Source: Kordiimonas aestuarii (GTDB lineage Bacteria > Pseudomonadota > Alphaproteobacteria > Sphingomonadales > Kordiimonadaceae). Taken from it: DNA of 64,000 nucleotides. The notes under the pieces are model-generated. The model worked only from the letters and a program-made list of their open reading frames with translations, did not search any database and was not told where the DNA came from. The stretch lies in NCBI RefSeq assembly GCF_025574465.1, contig NZ_JAOBPP010000016.1:62001-126000 (forward strand), in the 5' to 3' direction. Of the stretch, positions 63,035-64,000 are shown one piece after another. The translations under genes were made by a program, and so were the position numbers. How positions within the stretch are numbered: position 1 is the stretch's first letter; every line of letters begins with the position of its first letter.

Positions 63035-63827
63035 ACGGTTGGCGGCCATACTTGCCGTTGTTACGCTCGGATATTCGCTTATCAACCCGATTACCTGGGC
63101 GGATGACGCGGAGGACAAGGGGTATGATATTGCCGCCCGCTCCGACCGCACCGACACCGGGTTTGGTGACAGTGAAGTCACGGCGGTGATGACGCTGACA
63201 AACGCCGCTGGCGCAACATCCACGCGCGAGATGTATTTCAAGACGCTGGAGCGCGAGAACGAACAGGTGGGCGACAAGTCGCTGACCGTGTTTGTCACCC
63301 CGCGCGACGTGCAGGGTACCGCGCTCCTGAGCCACGCCAAAATCCTGGAACCGGACGACCAGTGGCTTTTCCTGCCTGCACTCAAGCGGGTGAAACGCAT
63401 CTCAAGCGCCAACAAGTCCGGCCCTTTTGTCGGGTCCGAGTTTGCGTTTGAGGATTTCACCTCCACCGAGCTGAATAAATACAAGTATAAATACATCGGT
63501 GAAGAGACGGTGGACGGCATGACCATGGATGTGGTCGAACGGTTCCCGCTTTATGAAAACTCGGGCTATACGCGTCAGGTGGCTTATGTTGACCAGGATG
63601 TCTATCAGGTACGCAAGATCGAGTTTTACGACCGCAAGGATTCGCTGCTGAAAACCCTCAGCCTTGAAGACTACCGCGAATATGACGGCATCTGGCGGAC
63701 ACACAAGCTGGTGATGACCAACCACCAGACAAACAAATCCACCACGCTTTCATATGGCGATTACACCTTCGGGACCGGCCTGTCGGACAATGATTTCGAC
63801 AAGGGCGTTCTCAAGCGCATTCGCTAG
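63006..63827 (+). CDS. LolA-like outer-membrane lipoprotein-sorting protein
   Basis: A 273-residue exported protein from ATG 63006 (GGAG nine bases upstream; ATG 63009 also possible). The signal peptide is RLAAILAVVTLGYSLINPITWA. The mature part shows the LolA-like half-barrel sequence pattern of the family paired with RND transporters: REMYFKTLERENEQ, TPRDVQGTALLSHAKI, WLFLPALKRVKRISS, SFVGSEFAFEDF-like GPFVGSEFAFEDF, and KTLSLEDYREYDGIWR. It likely carries a lipid or lipoprotein delivered by the transporter whose gene it overlaps. Confidence 0.87.
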   Translation: MMHRPKLRSKRLAAILAVVTLGYSLINPITWADDAEDKGYDIAARSDRTDTGFGDSEVTAVMTLTNAAGATSTREMYFKTLERENEQVGDKSLTVFVTPRDVQGTALLSHAKILEPDDQWLFLPALKRVKRISSANKSGPFVGSEFAFEDFTSTELNKYKYKYIGEETVDGMTMDVVERFPLYENSGYTRQVAYVDQDVYQVRKIEFYDRKDSLLKTLSLEDYREYDGIWRTHKLVMTNHQTNKSTTLSYGDYTFGTGLSDNDFDKGVLKRIR

Positions 63828-63838
63828 GGGCTGGCTGT

Positions 63839-64000
63839 ATGACGACGATGGTTCGAAGTTCACTCCCCCTTCTGGTGGCCGCCCTTGCTGCGTTCGCCAG
63901 TGGGCCACATGTGGCCCACGCGGGTGAGTGGGAGGTATCAGGCTCGGCGGGTCTGGAGATGCGCGCATTTCTCGAGAGGGGCGCATATCCCCGCCAGCTT
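63839..64000 (+). CDS. Exported protein, 3'-truncated by the window edge
   Basis: An ATG at 63839, 12 bases after the LolA-like gene, opens a frame that runs off the right edge. The visible 54 residues include a signal peptide (SLPLLVAALAAFASGPHVAHA) and GEWEVSGSAGLEMRAFLERG, typical of the start of an outer-membrane barrel protein that often accompanies such RND and LolA-like pairs. Function beyond export is not visible. An 18-bp perfect palindrome lies within the signal-peptide codons (63901-63918). Confidence 0.7.
   Translation, partial: MTTMVRSSLPLLVAALAAFASGPHVAHAGEWEVSGSAGLEMRAFLERGAYPRQL

Noticed and set aside
63901..63918. 18-bp perfect palindrome TGGGCCACATGTGGCCCA
   Set aside because: It lies inside signal-peptide codons of the last gene; with no second copy nearby it is most simply a coincidence of Gly-Pro-His-Val-Ala-His codons.

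Overview
The window is a gene-dense, GC-rich segment of a bacterial chromosome. Gene content points to a free-living, probably marine, alphaproteobacterium: a cbb3 oxidase operon in the order ccoNOQP-GHIS, a bacteriophytochrome with its own heme oxygenase, a TamA/TamB pair, a soluble NAD-linked formate dehydrogenase (FdsGBA type), a bacterial paraoxonase and an acyclic-terpenoid (Atu-like) degradation operon. Kordiimonadales or a related order is a guess; nothing here proves it. I saw no rRNA, tRNA, CRISPR array, insertion sequence or prophage. Gene starts were chosen from Shine-Dalgarno spacing, start overlaps and signal peptides, and several differ from the longest open frame.

Layout. 1-2567: end of an unrecognised gene and a NodU/CmcH-type carbamoyltransferase, with a puzzling coding-like frame between them. 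2789-8880: tamA-tamB. 9222-11953 (minus): a LuxR-HTH/alpha-beta-hydrolase fusion whose nucleophile looks lost, and an unknown secreted protein. 12101-15262: cobalamin riboswitch, BtuB-like receptor, and a membrane-anchored thioredoxin-like protein. 15461-20889: paraoxonase, heme oxygenase, a divergent Crp-like regulator and a hybrid-kinase bacteriophytochrome. 21048-32598: an oxygen-response block with three FNR-type boxes upstream of the cco operon, ompW, and the divergent pair hemN / small unknown gene; it ends in a Crp/Fnr regulator carrying a C-terminal cysteine cluster. The hemN gene lacks its C-terminal domain.

32698-43600: eight tightly packed minus-strand genes (acyl-CoA ligase, two acyl-CoA dehydrogenases, a DUF849/BKACE enzyme, biotin-dependent carboxylase alpha and beta, enoyl-CoA hydratase, a PECR-like SDR) and a divergent TetR regulator with two inverted repeats in the shared promoter region. 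This resembles the Pseudomonas atu (citronellol/geraniol) system, but has a BKACE and no AtuA/AtuB. 43597-48193: a TauE/SafE permease, a D-aminoacylase-type amidohydrolase, a BASS-family transporter and an AraC regulator. 48269-55516: an exported amidohydrolase, fdsGBA, a short array of 11-bp tandem repeats, and fdhD.

55513-60446: accessory genes, namely a nitroreductase, a 5'-truncated RelE-type toxin remnant, a sulfotransferase, a SnoaL-like protein coupled to a MerR regulator, a membrane protein that reads AT-richer, and a LysR regulator. 60653-64000: an RND/MMPL transporter, a LolA-like lipoprotein-sorting protein and the start of a further exported protein, running off the right edge.
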